64,000 nt of DNA from Fictibacillus phosphorivorans (GTDB taxonomy: Bacteria; Bacillota; Bacilli; Bacillales; Fictibacillaceae): positions 62,001-126,000 of the forward strand of contig NZ_LRFC01000039.1 of assembly GCF_001619875.1 (NCBI RefSeq), in the 5' to 3' direction. Below, piece by piece: positions 44,494 to 53,381 of the stretch (positions are counted from its first letter, which is position 1; the number at the start of each line of letters is the position of its first letter). The notes under the pieces are model-generated. The model saw only the letters and a program-made list of their open reading frames with translations, searched no databases and was not told the DNA's origin. The position numbers were made by a program, and so were the translations under genes.

Positions 44494-44523
44494 AAAAGAG
44501 TGGCAAAAGACCACTCTTTTTTT
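44494..44523 (-). terminator. Terminator after the 44-residue gene
   Basis: AAAAGAGTGG and CCACTCTTTT stem; minus-strand T-rich tail. Confidence 0.88.
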
Positions 44524-44656
44524 ATGCAATCGTTTTTTTCAATTGAGATGCAGGGCCTTTTCTAGCAATGTTTGGCTTAAAATGTTTAAGATTCTTCTTA
44601 AGCATTTCTTTTAATAGCTCACGCTTTGTTTTTTTCTTTTTGTCTTTTTGTTTCAT
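44522..44656 (-). CDS. 44-residue lysine-rich protein
   Basis: ATG 44656 follows a strong AAAGGAGGATG. The product is MKQKDKKKKTKRELLKEML then KKNLKHFKPNIARKGPASQL, ending KKTIA: highly basic with a short helix. It lies between yjbC and spx, 36 bp after yjbC, with its own terminator. No family recognised; nucleic-acid or ribosome contact is possible by charge alone. Confidence 0.7.
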   Translation of the reverse strand: MKQKDKKKKTKRELLKEMLKKNLKHFKPNIARKGPASQLKKTIA

Positions 44657-44692
44657 CCTGATCATCCTCCTTTAAAAAGGAAAATAGTAATA

Positions 44693-45307
44693 TTACTCTG
44701 AAACAAGTTTTTCTTGTGAATCTACCGCCTTATCCTCAATCTGTTCTGGCTTAGGAACTAAGCTGCCTTGATCGAGTGTCAGCACTTCATTTGCTGGCTG
44801 ATAAGATTTACCGTACAATTCATTATCTTTGTACGTGTGTACTTCATTATACGTCTTTTTCATGTTTTCATAAATAGTTTCTTCAGATTCTTCTGTTGGT
44901 GACCAATATAGAATCTCCATTTCATTTATTTCATTTGTAGCTAAAGAACGTCTTCTATATGCAATACTTGATGCATGTTCAAAACCTTCACGTGTATAAA
45001 AGCGCAGTCGTTTTTCAGTGTCTGTATCTTCATAGTCAACCGGCTCTACTTCTAATAATATCGGTTTCTTTTTTGCCTTCAATTTCTCAATAAGCTTATG
45101 ACCGAGACCTTGTCCCCTAGCATCCTTAGAAACAAATAAGTAATCAATAAAAACAAAGTCTGGAAGTTCAACGTACATTAAAACGTGATGTTTTCCTTCA
45201 TCTTTATGATAAATATCACTTTTTTCATCCAGTAACAGTTCCATATGTTCTTTTGATTTCATCTCTTCAATCGGAAAATATTGATTTAACTTCTCATACC
45301 AATTCAT
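44693..45307 (-). CDS. yjbC: GNAT-family acetyltransferase YjbC
   Basis: 204 residues. FIDYLFVSKDARGQGLGHKLIEKL is the acetyl-CoA motif A. The C-terminal 60 residues form an acidic, Glu-rich tail beyond the GNAT fold. In B. subtilis yjbC is co-transcribed with spx; here a small gene and terminator intervene, so spx is more independent. GGAGC-like site precedes the ATG. Confidence 0.87.
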   Translation of the reverse strand: MNWYEKLNQYFPIEEMKSKEHMELLLDEKSDIYHKDEGKHHVLMYVELPDFVFIDYLFVSKDARGQGLGHKLIEKLKAKKKPILLEVEPVDYEDTDTEKRLRFYTREGFEHASSIAYRRRSLATNEINEMEILYWSPTEESEETIYENMKKTYNEVHTYKDNELYGKSYQPANEVLTLDQGSLVPKPEQIEDKAVDSQEKLVSE

Positions 45308-45436
45308 TGTTTCCTCATCAGCTCCTTTAATTATGGTGATTTATTATAGTTTTCCCTCTTTCTTCCTTTGTTATCATGAGATACAATAAAGAAAGAAGTA
45401 CGTGGTGAACTCGTTGTTATAAGGAGGAGTCCTCAT

Positions 45437-45616
45437 TTGATTTCATTCTTTACCGATTTAGTGTTAGTAGCTCTATGTGTGGTTGGTATTACAGCACTGA
45501 TGGGAACCATTTCCCAAGTCATCGCGGTAAAATTGTTCGGCGGTAAAAAAGTTTCTCATTTTGTGGATAAATCGAAGTCCTTTCAAGAGAACTGGAGTCC
45601 TGTAAAAAGAAGATAA
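45437..45616 (+). CDS. 59-residue small membrane protein
   Basis: TTG start eight bases after AAGGAGGAG. One hydrophobic segment (residues 8-32, LVLVALCVVGITALMGTISQ), then FGGKKVSHFVDKSKSFQENWS and a basic end. Followed at once by a terminator. Not recognised; a single-pass or membrane-associated protein. Confidence 0.68.
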   Translation: MISFFTDLVLVALCVVGITALMGTISQVIAVKLFGGKKVSHFVDKSKSFQENWSPVKRR

Positions 45617-45621
45617 AAAAT

Positions 45622-45652
45622 CGAACAACCCGTGAATTTTGGGTTGTTTTTT
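45622..45652 (+). terminator. Terminator after the 59-residue gene
   Basis: AACAACCC and GGGTTGTT stem with T tract. Confidence 0.85.
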
Positions 45653-45712
45653 ACATTTCAAGTTCGAACTGCTTTATAATACAAGGGTAGCATACATAAT
45701 AGAGGTGTACAA

Positions 45713-47473
45713 ATGCATAGAAACCTTAGAACGTTTATTAATCAATTAAGATCAGAAAAAGAGATCGTTGAAATTCATGCTGAAGTTGATCCATATTTAG
45801 AAATTCCTGAGATCCATAGACGCGTTATTGATGAAGAGGGCCCAGCCCTTCTATTTACAAATGTTAAAGGGAAAGACATACCGGTAGTAACAAATCTGTT
45901 TGGCACTATTAAACGGGTAGACATGGCTTTCGGACCTAAACCAGAACAACTGGTCAAAGAACTTGTTGGGTCTATTGATGAGTTAATGCCACCTTCCCCT
46001 TCAGTATTATGGAAGAAAAAAGGGATGATCAAAGATGTGTTATCTCTTGGTACAAAGAAAGTTAGCAAAAGTAAAGCTCCATTGTTAGAAACGTTTACTA
46101 CTAACGTCAACATGAAAGACCTGCCTGCATTAACAGGCTGGCATCTAGATAGCAATCCATTTGTTACTCTTCCACTTGTGTATACAGAACATCCTGATAA
46201 GCATGAGCACAATCTGGGCATGTACAGAATAGAGATTAAGGAAGAAAACAAAACAGGGATTCACTGGCAAATTCATAAAGGTGGCGGTTTCCACCACTAT
46301 GCAGCCGAACAGAAAAACGAAGCACTTCCTGTAACATTGTTCTTAGGGGGCCCTCCATCCTTAATGATTTCTGCGATTGCCCCACTGCCAGAGGCTGTTC
46401 CTGAACTTATGTTTTCATCGATGTTAATGGGTGAAAAGCTAAGTCTTGCACATGTTGATGGGCATCCGCATCCATTGATTGCGGAAGCTGAATTTGCGTT
46501 TGGCGGTGTTGTTCCACCACATGTGAGAGAACCTGAAGGACCTTTTGGTGATCACTATGGGTATTACTCATGGGCACATGATTTCCCTGTGTTTAACGTT
46601 GATAAGATGTGGAAACGAAAAGACGCGATCTATCCTGCTACGGTCGTAGGAAAACCGAAACAAGAAGATTATTTTATCGGGGAATATTTGCAGCGGTTAA
46701 TGAGCCCGTTGTTCCCAGTTGTCATGAATGGTGTGCGTGATCTATGGACCTATGCAGAAACCGGATTCCACGCACTTGCAGGTGCTGTAGTACGTGAATC
46801 GTATTATAAAGAAGGCTTGGCACATGCTTTCCGTATTATGGGTGAAGGTCAGCTTACGTTAACGAAGTTTTTAATGGTAACGAATAAGCCTGTAAACCTT
46901 CAAAACTTTGCAGAACTAGCTGAAGGTGTATTGGAAAGATTCCTGCCTGAACGTGATTTATTGATCATTCATGATACTTCTATGGATACCCTTGATTATA
47001 CGGGTCGAAAATTCAATACCGGATCCAAAGCAATCATGACAGGACTTGGTGAACCCGTTCGTGAATTAAAACGTTCGTATGAAGGTGGAACCATTTCCGG
47101 CATTGATAATGTAGGTGTATTTTGTGGAGGCTGTTTAACGGTTAGCGGTCCATCCTTCAACGAAGCTCCTGATTTTGCAGAACATTTACTCAAAAACAGT
47201 CATGACTCCTTCAAGGACTGGCCATTAGTATTTCTTGTTGATGATGCTTCTATTGCTGCAACACAAGCTGAATTTTTATGGACAACCTTTACCCGATTCG
47301 ACCCAGCATATGATGTATATGCAAAAAGTACGATCGATCGTAATCGAATTAAGTATGAAGGCACCATTATTATTGATGCAAGGATGAAACCTTTCTATCC
47401 GGATGTGGTGGAAACTCGTGAGGATATCGATAAACTGGTTACTAATCGTTGGGATGAGTACTTTAAAAAGTAA
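45713..47473 (+). CDS. UbiD-family decarboxylase
   Basis: 586 residues, longer than the roughly 470-residue BsdC type. GIHWQIHKGGG, HPHPLIAEAEFAFGGVVPPHVREPEGPFGDHYGYYS (shown here by its core EGPFGDH) and VVRESYYKEG carry the UbiD signature and the E-x-P-x-G-D-H active site. The enzyme needs prenylated FMN; no UbiX-like gene lies in the window. Its substrate may be aromatic (menaquinone-type or phenolic). It stands alone between terminators. GAGGTG precedes the ATG. Confidence 0.88.
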   Translation: MHRNLRTFINQLRSEKEIVEIHAEVDPYLEIPEIHRRVIDEEGPALLFTNVKGKDIPVVTNLFGTIKRVDMAFGPKPEQLVKELVGSIDELMPPSPSVLWKKKGMIKDVLSLGTKKVSKSKAPLLETFTTNVNMKDLPALTGWHLDSNPFVTLPLVYTEHPDKHEHNLGMYRIEIKEENKTGIHWQIHKGGGFHHYAAEQKNEALPVTLFLGGPPSLMISAIAPLPEAVPELMFSSMLMGEKLSLAHVDGHPHPLIAEAEFAFGGVVPPHVREPEGPFGDHYGYYSWAHDFPVFNVDKMWKRKDAIYPATVVGKPKQEDYFIGEYLQRLMSPLFPVVMNGVRDLWTYAETGFHALAGAVVRESYYKEGLAHAFRIMGEGQLTLTKFLMVTNKPVNLQNFAELAEGVLERFLPERDLLIIHDTSMDTLDYTGRKFNTGSKAIMTGLGEPVRELKRSYEGGTISGIDNVGVFCGGCLTVSGPSFNEAPDFAEHLLKNSHDSFKDWPLVFLVDDASIAATQAEFLWTTFTRFDPAYDVYAKSTIDRNRIKYEGTIIIDARMKPFYPDVVETREDIDKLVTNRWDEYFKK

Positions 47474-47482
47474 TTTTCACGG

Positions 47483-47516
47483 CAAAAAAAGAAGCGAATA
47501 TTCGCTTCTTTTTTTA
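47483..47516 (+). terminator. Terminator after ubiD-like gene
   Basis: AAAAAAGAAGCGAATATTCGCTTCTTTTTT palindromic hairpin (18 core bases AAGCGAATATTCGCTT). Confidence 0.9.
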
Positions 47517-47593
47517 ATTTATTTTGTTGATATATTGTCCAAACGGTGTTATTGTATATAACAATATACATTTTTATAGAAAGGAGAAATCTT

Positions 47594-48133
47594 ATGCGAA
47601 ATATTACTTTACTTGATTTATACAAACACCCTCATGTTCAGAAATATGTAAAGCGTTCTGGAATGGTTCATGCGATTTCGACTGCTTACCATGCCTATCG
47701 GTTAGCTGTTAAAAATGGTGTTGATCCTGATTTGGCAACAAAAGCAGCTTTCCTTCATGATATTGGTCATTACACTTGGTATAGAAATGGACACTGGGAT
47801 TATGACATGTATAAAGAAAATGACATTCATGCCATTAAAGGAGCAGAACGTGCACATCGAGTGTTAGTTTCCTTAGGTGAAGATCGGAAAAATGCAAAAG
47901 AAATTGCCCTTGCTATTTTACTGCATACCGATTCTTATTTACCTGCTGGCTCATTAAACTTAAACCCCTTGCAACAGGTTGTTGCTTTTGCAGATGAAGC
48001 GGACGAAGAACCAGGCGGAAGCCACCACTACCGTACAATTAGTGATAGAAAAGCGATAACCATGCTTAAAAAATTAGATGAAATGGTAGATGAATATCAT
48101 GAAGAAGAAAAAGTAAAACACTCTGTTTCCTAG
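47594..48133 (+). CDS. HD-domain phosphohydrolase
   Basis: 179 residues, ATG with AAAGGAG upstream. KAAFLHDIGHYTW is the H-D metal motif, HAIKGAERAHRVL and ILLHTD give further histidines and the distal D, and VVAFADEADEE the final Asp. Single HD domain without a synthetase or GAF partner. Substrate unknown; nucleotide monophosphate or similar by family. Confidence 0.85.
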   Translation: MRNITLLDLYKHPHVQKYVKRSGMVHAISTAYHAYRLAVKNGVDPDLATKAAFLHDIGHYTWYRNGHWDYDMYKENDIHAIKGAERAHRVLVSLGEDRKNAKEIALAILLHTDSYLPAGSLNLNPLQQVVAFADEADEEPGGSHHYRTISDRKAITMLKKLDEMVDEYHEEEKVKHSVS

Positions 48134-48153
48134 GAAGGAAAAGAGTGTTTTTA
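48115..48153. terminator. Terminator between convergent HD and degV genes
   Basis: AAAACACTCT and AGAGTGTTTT stem with the stop codon in the loop. Confidence 0.85.
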
Positions 48154-48162
48154 ACATACTTA

Positions 48163-49014
48163 TTAGTAAGCGACAAAGCCGATCGCTTTTTCCCCTGAAT
48201 ATGTCCCAATCGTGCTTCCGAATCGAGTATAGATTACTTTTGGGAAACTTGATAAAGAAAACAGTTCATCAAATTCCTTTTTCACCTCGTCTGTGGAAGA
48301 AAAACTATGAATTAAATAAAGAGGCTTTTCTGGATTTTCAGCTTTCCATTCTGAGATAATTTCTTTCATTTTAGATAGTCCTTTTTTACTTCCTCTAAAC
48401 TTACCGATTGTCTCAACAACTCCATCAACGATAGAAATCATTGGTTTAATATTCAGCATCCCAGCAATTGCACCTTGAACGGTAGAAATTCTTCCACCTT
48501 TTTTAAGGTTTTCTAATGTTTCAAGAAGAACGTAAGCTTTTATGCCTGTTTTCGTTTTATTAAGCTGATTCACAATCTCACTTAATGATTTCCCTTCTTG
48601 ATGCATTTGAATCGCTTCATTCAATAAAATCTGTACGCCTCCAGAAGCAATTCCCGAATCAATGATCGTTACTTTTTCTTGTTCATCTTCCTTCAGCATG
48701 TTTTTTGCGATAGTAGCACTTTGGACGGTGCCGCTTAAATTAGATGAAATACCAATATAAAGTACATCATTCCCCTTATCAACTTCTTTTTGGAATGTTT
48801 CATAAAAAGATTGAGGGGATGGCTGGCTTGTCTTTGGTAATTCAGGTTCAGTAGACATGCGTCCATAAAATTCATCTTCAGTAATAGTAACTCCATCTAA
48901 ATAGTGGTCTTCACCAAATTGTACATTTAACGGAACTACCGTTAAAGAATATTCCAGATTTTCTTGATTTATTTTAAGGTCAGTTGCACTGTCAATTATA
49001 AAACTAAGGTTCAT
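48163..49014 (-). CDS. DegV-family fatty acid-binding protein
   Basis: 283 residues. DSATDLK opening, TSQPSPQSFYETF, ISSNLSGTVQSA and the conserved KGGRISTVQGAIAGMLNIKPMI (core GGRIS) identify the two-domain DegV fold that binds long-chain fatty acids, such as FakB partners of a fatty acid kinase. No FakA gene is nearby. Confidence 0.92.
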   Translation of the reverse strand: MNLSFIIDSATDLKINQENLEYSLTVVPLNVQFGEDHYLDGVTITEDEFYGRMSTEPELPKTSQPSPQSFYETFQKEVDKGNDVLYIGISSNLSGTVQSATIAKNMLKEDEQEKVTIIDSGIASGGVQILLNEAIQMHQEGKSLSEIVNQLNKTKTGIKAYVLLETLENLKKGGRISTVQGAIAGMLNIKPMISIVDGVVETIGKFRGSKKGLSKMKEIISEWKAENPEKPLYLIHSFSSTDEVKKEFDELFSLSSFPKVIYTRFGSTIGTYSGEKAIGFVAY

Positions 49015-49116
49015 ATTGTTCTACCCCATTTCTGCTTCTCGTTCTAATAGTAGGGATGTGCAAAGAATTTCATAGGACTTTTGTATACGCTTTACACACT
49101 GATTTTAGTTTAACAT

Positions 49117-49150
49117 AAAAAACAGCCTCCTGTAAGGAAGGAGACTGTTT
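49117..49150 (-). terminator. Terminator of the opp operon
   Basis: AACAGCCTCCT and AGGAGACTGTT stem; minus-strand A/T tail. Confidence 0.85.
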
Positions 49151-49158
49151 AAAATGTG

Positions 49159-50157
49159 TTAATTATTTTGTTTAACAGCTTCTTCATCGTATAGATGACA
49201 AGCTACCCAATGTCCTTCTCGTGCTTCTTGCCATTTTGGCTTAACAGCAGCACACACATCCATTGCATGCGGGCAGCGTGTACGGAATCTGCAGCCGCTT
49301 GGAGGATTGATCGGACTCGGAACATCACCTTCTAAGATGATACGCTCACGGCTTCTTTCTAATTCAGGATCCGGAACTGGAATCGCTGATAAAAGAGCTT
49401 GTGTATAAGGGTGCAACGGCTCTTCGTAAAGCTCATCACTCGAAGTAAGTTCTACGATATTACCTAGGTACATTACACCAACACGATCAGAAATGTGTTT
49501 AACCATTGATAGATCATGGGCAATAAATAGGTAAGTAAGTCCGCGCTCTTTTTGAAGTTCCATCATCAAGTTTACCACTTGGGCTTGGATGGATACATCA
49601 AGTGCTGAAATAGGCTCATCAGCAATGATAAAGTCTGGATCCACAGCTAGAGCACGTGCGATCCCGATACGCTGGCGCTGACCACCTGAGAATTCATGCG
49701 GATAGCGATTTGCGTGTTCTTTATTCAAACCAACTGTTTCAAGAAGCTCGTATACACGGTTGTCACGATCTTTCTTTGTTTTAGCTAGTCCGTGAATATC
49801 AATACCTTCTGCAATGATATCTTTAACAGTCATACGCGGGTTTAGTGATGCGTATGGATCTTGGAATATCATCTGCATCTTACGGTTGAATTTCTTTAGC
49901 TCTGAACGAGATTTCTTATCGTGAACGTCTACACCTTCATAAGAGACTTCACCATCTGTTGCATCATACAAACGAATAATCGTACGTCCAGTCGTAGATT
50001 TACCACACCCTGACTCTCCTACAAGTCCAAGTGTTTCACCTTTATAAATATCGAAGGAAACATCATCTACTGCTTTTAGTACACCCTTTTTTCCAGCTGG
50101 GAAATATTTTTTTAAGTTTTTTACTTCTAGTAACTTTTCTCTTTCTACTACTGACAT
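49159..50157 (-). CDS. oppF: Oligopeptide ABC transporter ATPase OppF
   Basis: 332 residues. Walker [13 protein letters not shown], signature [14 protein letters not shown], Walker [13 protein letters not shown], and the C-terminal oligopeptide/dipeptide extension with [15 protein letters not shown], which likely binds an iron-sulfur or metal site. Its ATG overlaps the oppD stop (TAATG). Last gene of oppABCDF. Confidence 0.96.
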   Translation of the reverse strand: MSVVEREKLLEVKNLKKYFPAGKKGVLKAVDDVSFDIYKGETLGLVGESGCGKSTTGRTIIRLYDATDGEVSYEGVDVHDKKSRSELKKFNRKMQMIFQDPYASLNPRMTVKDIIAEGIDIHGLAKTKKDRDNRVYELLETVGLNKEHANRYPHEFSGGQRQRIGIARALAVDPDFIIADEPISALDVSIQAQVVNLMMELQKERGLTYLFIAHDLSMVKHISDRVGVMYLGNIVELTSSDELYEEPLHPYTQALLSAIPVPDPELERSRERIILEGDVPSPINPPSGCRFRTRCPHAMDVCAAVKPKWQEAREGHWVACHLYDEEAVKQNN

Positions 50158-51176
50158 TATCGAGCACCCCCAACTACTGCCGCTTCTGGCGGTTCAACTT
50201 TCGGCGCTCGCTCATCTAATAACCAGCAAGCAGCTTTGTGAGAAGAAGAAACGTCAGTTACATCTGGCATATGATCCATACAAACTTCCATTGCATATGG
50301 ACAACGAGCAGCAAAAGGACATCCTTTTGGCGGGTTCATCAAATCTGGCGGTGTACCAGGAATCGCCAATAACTCTTTTGATTCTGCGTTAAGTTTCGGC
50401 ATAGAAGCCAATAGTCCCCAAGTATATGGATGTTTAGGCTTATAGAAAATCTCATCTACTGTACCTGTTTCAACAATGACTCCACCATACATAACCGCTA
50501 CACGTTGAGCCAGGTTTGCTACTACACCAAGGTCATGTGTGATTAAAACAATAGCTGTTCCTGTTTTGTCCTGAAGATCTCTCATCAAGTCCAGAATCTG
50601 GGCTTGAATAGTAACATCAAGCGCAGTTGTCGGTTCGTCCGCAATTAGTACTTTAGGATTACAAGCAAGTGCGATCGCAATTACAACACGCTGACGCATT
50701 CCGCCTGAAAATTGGTGAGGATATTCTTCAACACGCAGTTCAGGATTTGGGATACCTACTAGTTTCAATAGGTTTATTGAACGCTCTTTCGCTTCACTTT
50801 TACTCATGTTTTGGTGTTTGCGAAGACCTTCCATGATCTGCTTACCGATTGTCATTGTCGGATTAAGTGAAGTCATAGGGTCTTGGAAGATCATTGAGAT
50901 CTCAGCACCACGAATCTTTTCCATTTCTCGTTCAGTTGCTTTTGCAAGGTCTTTACCTTGAAAACGAATTTGGCCTTCTTTAATAGAACCAATTTTATTA
51001 GGAAGCAATCTCATGATCGCTTTTGAAGTAACCGATTTACCTGAACCGGACTCTCCTACGATTGCAAGTGATTCACCTTTGTCTAGTTTAAAGCTAACAC
51101 CACGAACGGCCTTAACTTCTCCCCCATATGTCTGGAAGGAGACATGTAGGTTTTCTAATTCTAATAGTTTTTCCAT
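50157..51176 (-). CDS. oppD: Oligopeptide ABC transporter ATPase OppD
   Basis: 339 residues. Walker [15 protein letters not shown], signature [15 protein letters not shown], Walker [14 protein letters not shown]-terminal [14 protein letters not shown]. Pairs with OppF as the asymmetric ATPase dimer. Follows oppC by 15 bp. Confidence 0.96.
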   Translation of the reverse strand: MEKLLELENLHVSFQTYGGEVKAVRGVSFKLDKGESLAIVGESGSGKSVTSKAIMRLLPNKIGSIKEGQIRFQGKDLAKATEREMEKIRGAEISMIFQDPMTSLNPTMTIGKQIMEGLRKHQNMSKSEAKERSINLLKLVGIPNPELRVEEYPHQFSGGMRQRVVIAIALACNPKVLIADEPTTALDVTIQAQILDLMRDLQDKTGTAIVLITHDLGVVANLAQRVAVMYGGVIVETGTVDEIFYKPKHPYTWGLLASMPKLNAESKELLAIPGTPPDLMNPPKGCPFAARCPYAMEVCMDHMPDVTDVSSSHKAACWLLDERAPKVEPPEAAVVGGAR

Positions 51177-51191
51177 TTATAAATCTCCTTC

Positions 51192-52214
51192 CTATCTTCT
51201 CATTTTCGGATCAAGTGCATCACGTAATCCATCCCCTAATAAGTTAAAGCTGATCATCAGGACACATAGAATCGCAGCCGGATATATGGCTAAATGTGGA
51301 TAAATCCTCAATGATCTAAAACCATCAGAGATCAGGGCTCCAAGAGAAGCAGTCGGTGGTTGAATACCTAGTCCGATAAAGCTTAGGAATGCTTCAAAGA
51401 AGATAGCTCCTGGGATTGTGAACGTACTTGTAATTATAATTGCCCCTAACGTATTAGGAAGCAAATGCTTTGTAATTAATCTTCCATTTGTCGACCCAAG
51501 TGTTTTCGATGCTAAAACAAACTCACGATTCTTTAATGAAAGAATTTGTGCACGAACGATACGAGACATCCCAATCCACCCTGTAATAACAAGGGCTAGT
51601 GTAATAGAGAGGATCCCTGGATCAAGTATAATGATAAACAAAATGATTACTACTAGGTTTGGAATACCATACAAGATTTCAACAAATCTTTGCATTGTAT
51701 CATCAACTCGTCCGCCATAAAAAGCAGAGATTCCTCCATAAGCTACACCAACGATTAAATCAATCGTTGCTGCAAGGAATGCAATATACAAGGAGATTTG
51801 TGTACCTTTCCAAACACGGACCCATTGGTCACGACCTAGTACATCTGTTCCAAACCAAAATTTTTGGTCTGCAGGAATGTTTTTCATCTCATATTGATTT
51901 ACACCACGAATGTCTACACCATTAACACCTAAAAATTCTACTTTTTCTAATCCCGGAATTTTAGGAGGTAAGTTAGCTCTCATTAACTCTTGATCATCCA
52001 CTCCATACTTGCTAAAAGACGGGGCAATCAATGAGAAGACTATGATAAAAACAATCGCAAATAGTCCAGCCATTGCTGCTTTATTCATTTTTAAACGTCT
52101 AAAGGCATCCTGCCAAAAGCTCAAACTTGGCTTTGAAATCTCTTCACTTTTTCCTGTTACTAATTGAGCAGGACGAAATAAATCTGGTGTTAGTTTTCTT
52201 TCTGACATACTCAT
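51192..52214 (-). CDS. oppC: Oligopeptide ABC transporter permease OppC
   Basis: 340 residues. N-terminal cytoplasmic stretch, first membrane helix MAGLFAIVFIIVFSLIAP, then a periplasmic-facing region with WFGTDVLGRDQ and the EAA-type loop GWIGMSRIVRAQILSLKNREFV. About six transmembrane helices. Start overlaps the oppB stop as TAATG. Confidence 0.95.
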   Translation of the reverse strand: MSMSERKLTPDLFRPAQLVTGKSEEISKPSLSFWQDAFRRLKMNKAAMAGLFAIVFIIVFSLIAPSFSKYGVDDQELMRANLPPKIPGLEKVEFLGVNGVDIRGVNQYEMKNIPADQKFWFGTDVLGRDQWVRVWKGTQISLYIAFLAATIDLIVGVAYGGISAFYGGRVDDTMQRFVEILYGIPNLVVIILFIIILDPGILSITLALVITGWIGMSRIVRAQILSLKNREFVLASKTLGSTNGRLITKHLLPNTLGAIIITSTFTIPGAIFFEAFLSFIGLGIQPPTASLGALISDGFRSLRIYPHLAIYPAAILCVLMISFNLLGDGLRDALDPKMRR

Positions 52215-53143
52215 TATGATTTACCTCCTGCTACACGAATACGAGGGTCAATGATTCCATAAAGAATATCAACGACTAAAATGATAGCAATAATAAGAAA
52301 ACTATAGAATAAAGTAGTTCCCATAATTACTGGGTAATCATTTAGATTAATACTCTTTACGAACTGTTCACCAATACCAGGTATTGCAAAAATATTTTCT
52401 ATTACTAAAGACCCCGTAATAAGTCCGATAGACAAAGGTCCTAGAATTGTGATAATCGGGATCATACTGTTACGTACACAGTGTTTTAAAATTACTGCGT
52501 TCTTGCTGATTCCTTTTGAACGAGCCATTAATATATAGTCAGTACCTAAAATCTCAAGCATTTCAGTACGCATAAATCGTGCCACGGTAGCGATTACTCC
52601 TACGGATAGAGAGAATGCCGGCAAGATATGGTACTCCGGTCCATTCCAAAAAGCAACTGGAAGCCACTGCAATTTAACACCAAAGTAGTATTGCACAAGT
52701 CCTGCAAATACAAAGGATGGAATGGCAATTCCGAATACTGCAACGATCATAGCTCCATAGTCTATAAACGTATTATGTTTAAGTGCTGCAGCTATACCAA
52801 GAACTAAGCCGACTAACGTTCCAAATACCAATGCCTCAAAACCGACAGTAGCTGATGGCCCCATACCATTTGCAATCATTGATGTAACGGTACGTCCGTC
52901 AAACTGAAACGTATATCCTAAATCACCCTGTGCCAATTTCCCTAGATAATTTATATATTGAACAGGCACCGGGTCATTTAACCCGTATTTTTCGTTTAGA
53001 GCATAACGCTGAGTCTCAGTTAACTTATCTTGATTGTTAAAAGGAGAACCCGGTAATAACTTCATTAAAAAGAATGTAAGTGTTGCTATGATCAGCAGTG
53101 TTAACAACATTGCAAAAACACGCTTCGTTATATAACGCAACAT
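52214..53143 (-). CDS. oppB: Oligopeptide ABC transporter permease OppB
   Basis: 309 residues from ATG 53143 (GGGGGAGGTG upstream). MLRYITKRVFAMLLTLLIIA first helix, DPVPVQYINYLGKLAQGDLG, and ARFMRTEMLEILGTDYILMARSKGI EAA loop are standard OppB features. Separated from oppA by 238 bp that carries a hairpin. Confidence 0.95.
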   Translation of the reverse strand: MLRYITKRVFAMLLTLLIIATLTFFLMKLLPGSPFNNQDKLTETQRYALNEKYGLNDPVPVQYINYLGKLAQGDLGYTFQFDGRTVTSMIANGMGPSATVGFEALVFGTLVGLVLGIAAALKHNTFIDYGAMIVAVFGIAIPSFVFAGLVQYYFGVKLQWLPVAFWNGPEYHILPAFSLSVGVIATVARFMRTEMLEILGTDYILMARSKGISKNAVILKHCVRNSMIPIITILGPLSIGLITGSLVIENIFAIPGIGEQFVKSINLNDYPVIMGTTLFYSFLIIAIILVVDILYGIIDPRIRVAGGKS

Positions 53144-53309
53144 TACACACACCTCCCCCAAATGTCTCAAACTTAATGTTTTGAAATCTTTCTGTAATAT
53201 CTATCTTAAGGGACAAAATATTTTATATCAATAGAAAATATTCTTTTTTCGACATTTTCTGATATCTTTTTATATTTTATAAAAAATTGTACTTTTCTTA
53301 TTTACAGGC

Positions 53310-53348
53310 AAAAAAGAGAGTACATGTCAGGAACACATGTACTCTCCT
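53310..53348 (-). terminator. Attenuator-like hairpin between oppA and oppB
   Basis: GAGAGTACATGT and ACATGTACTCTC form a 12-bp stem followed on the minus strand by TTTTTT. It would cut most transcripts after oppA and favour the binding protein over the permease. Confidence 0.8.
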
Positions 53349-53381
53349 GAGAAAAACTATATACTATTTTTCAATAGAATA

